The translations under genes were made by a program, and so were the position numbers. DNA of 6,572 nt from Lentisphaerota bacterium. Its GTDB lineage: Bacteria > Verrucomicrobiota > Lentisphaeria > Oligosphaerales > PUNB01. Under the pieces are notes generated by a model. The model worked only from the letters and a program-made list of their open reading frames with translations, made no database searches and had not been told where the DNA came from. The stretch is from assembly GCA_003552565.1 (NCBI GenBank), contig PUNB01000171.1, positions 1 to 6,572 on the forward strand, written 5' to 3'. Below, piece by piece: positions 6,558 to 6,572 of the stretch (the first letter of the stretch is position 1; every line of letters starts with the position of its first letter).

Positions 6558-6572
6558 TCCCCCCGCAAGCCA

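Overview
The window is about 6.6 kb of bacterial DNA with moderate GC and tightly packed genes. It holds five complete genes on the + strand, one complete gene on the - strand, and a possible gene fragment at the left edge. The mix is a ceramidase-fold secreted protein, a LarA-superfamily protein, a UDP-glucuronate decarboxylase, a UvdE-type endonuclease and a PRX-like1 redoxin. This suits an environmental Gram-negative bacterium, perhaps of the Planctomycetes-Verrucomicrobia-Lentisphaerae group. That placement is inferred from gene content; there is no rRNA or marker gene to confirm it.

Layout. Positions 1-134 (-) may be the start of a gene running off the left edge. Positions 163-1485 (-) encode an exported protein with the neutral/alkaline ceramidase N-terminal fold. 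A short divergent intergenic region (1486-1606) carries a plausible sigma70-type promoter for the - strand gene. Then, on the + strand, come a nickel-pincer (LarA-type) racemase/epimerase homologue (1607-2887), an unrecognised single-pass membrane protein (about 2938-3756), UDP-glucuronate decarboxylase (3762-4706) and a UV-damage endonuclease homologue (4738-5682). These four have gaps of 5 to 50 bases and look like one transcription unit. After a 106-base gap follows a redoxin with its own strong ribosome binding site (5789-6370). The last 200 bases (6371-6572) are non-coding and hold a cluster of inverted repeats resembling REP/BIME or MITE sequence.

How the genes fit together. There is no obvious single pathway. 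The LarA homologue suggests 2-hydroxyacid or sugar-acid isomerisation, the decarboxylase makes UDP-xylose for surface polysaccharide, and UvdE and the redoxin are stress and repair functions. I see no defence system, CRISPR array, tRNA, rRNA or complete mobile element. The points most worth a second look are the structured repeat cluster at the right end, catalytic-site substitutions in three enzymes (LarA-like, ceramidase-like, UvdE-like), and the unrecognised membrane protein in the middle of the operon.
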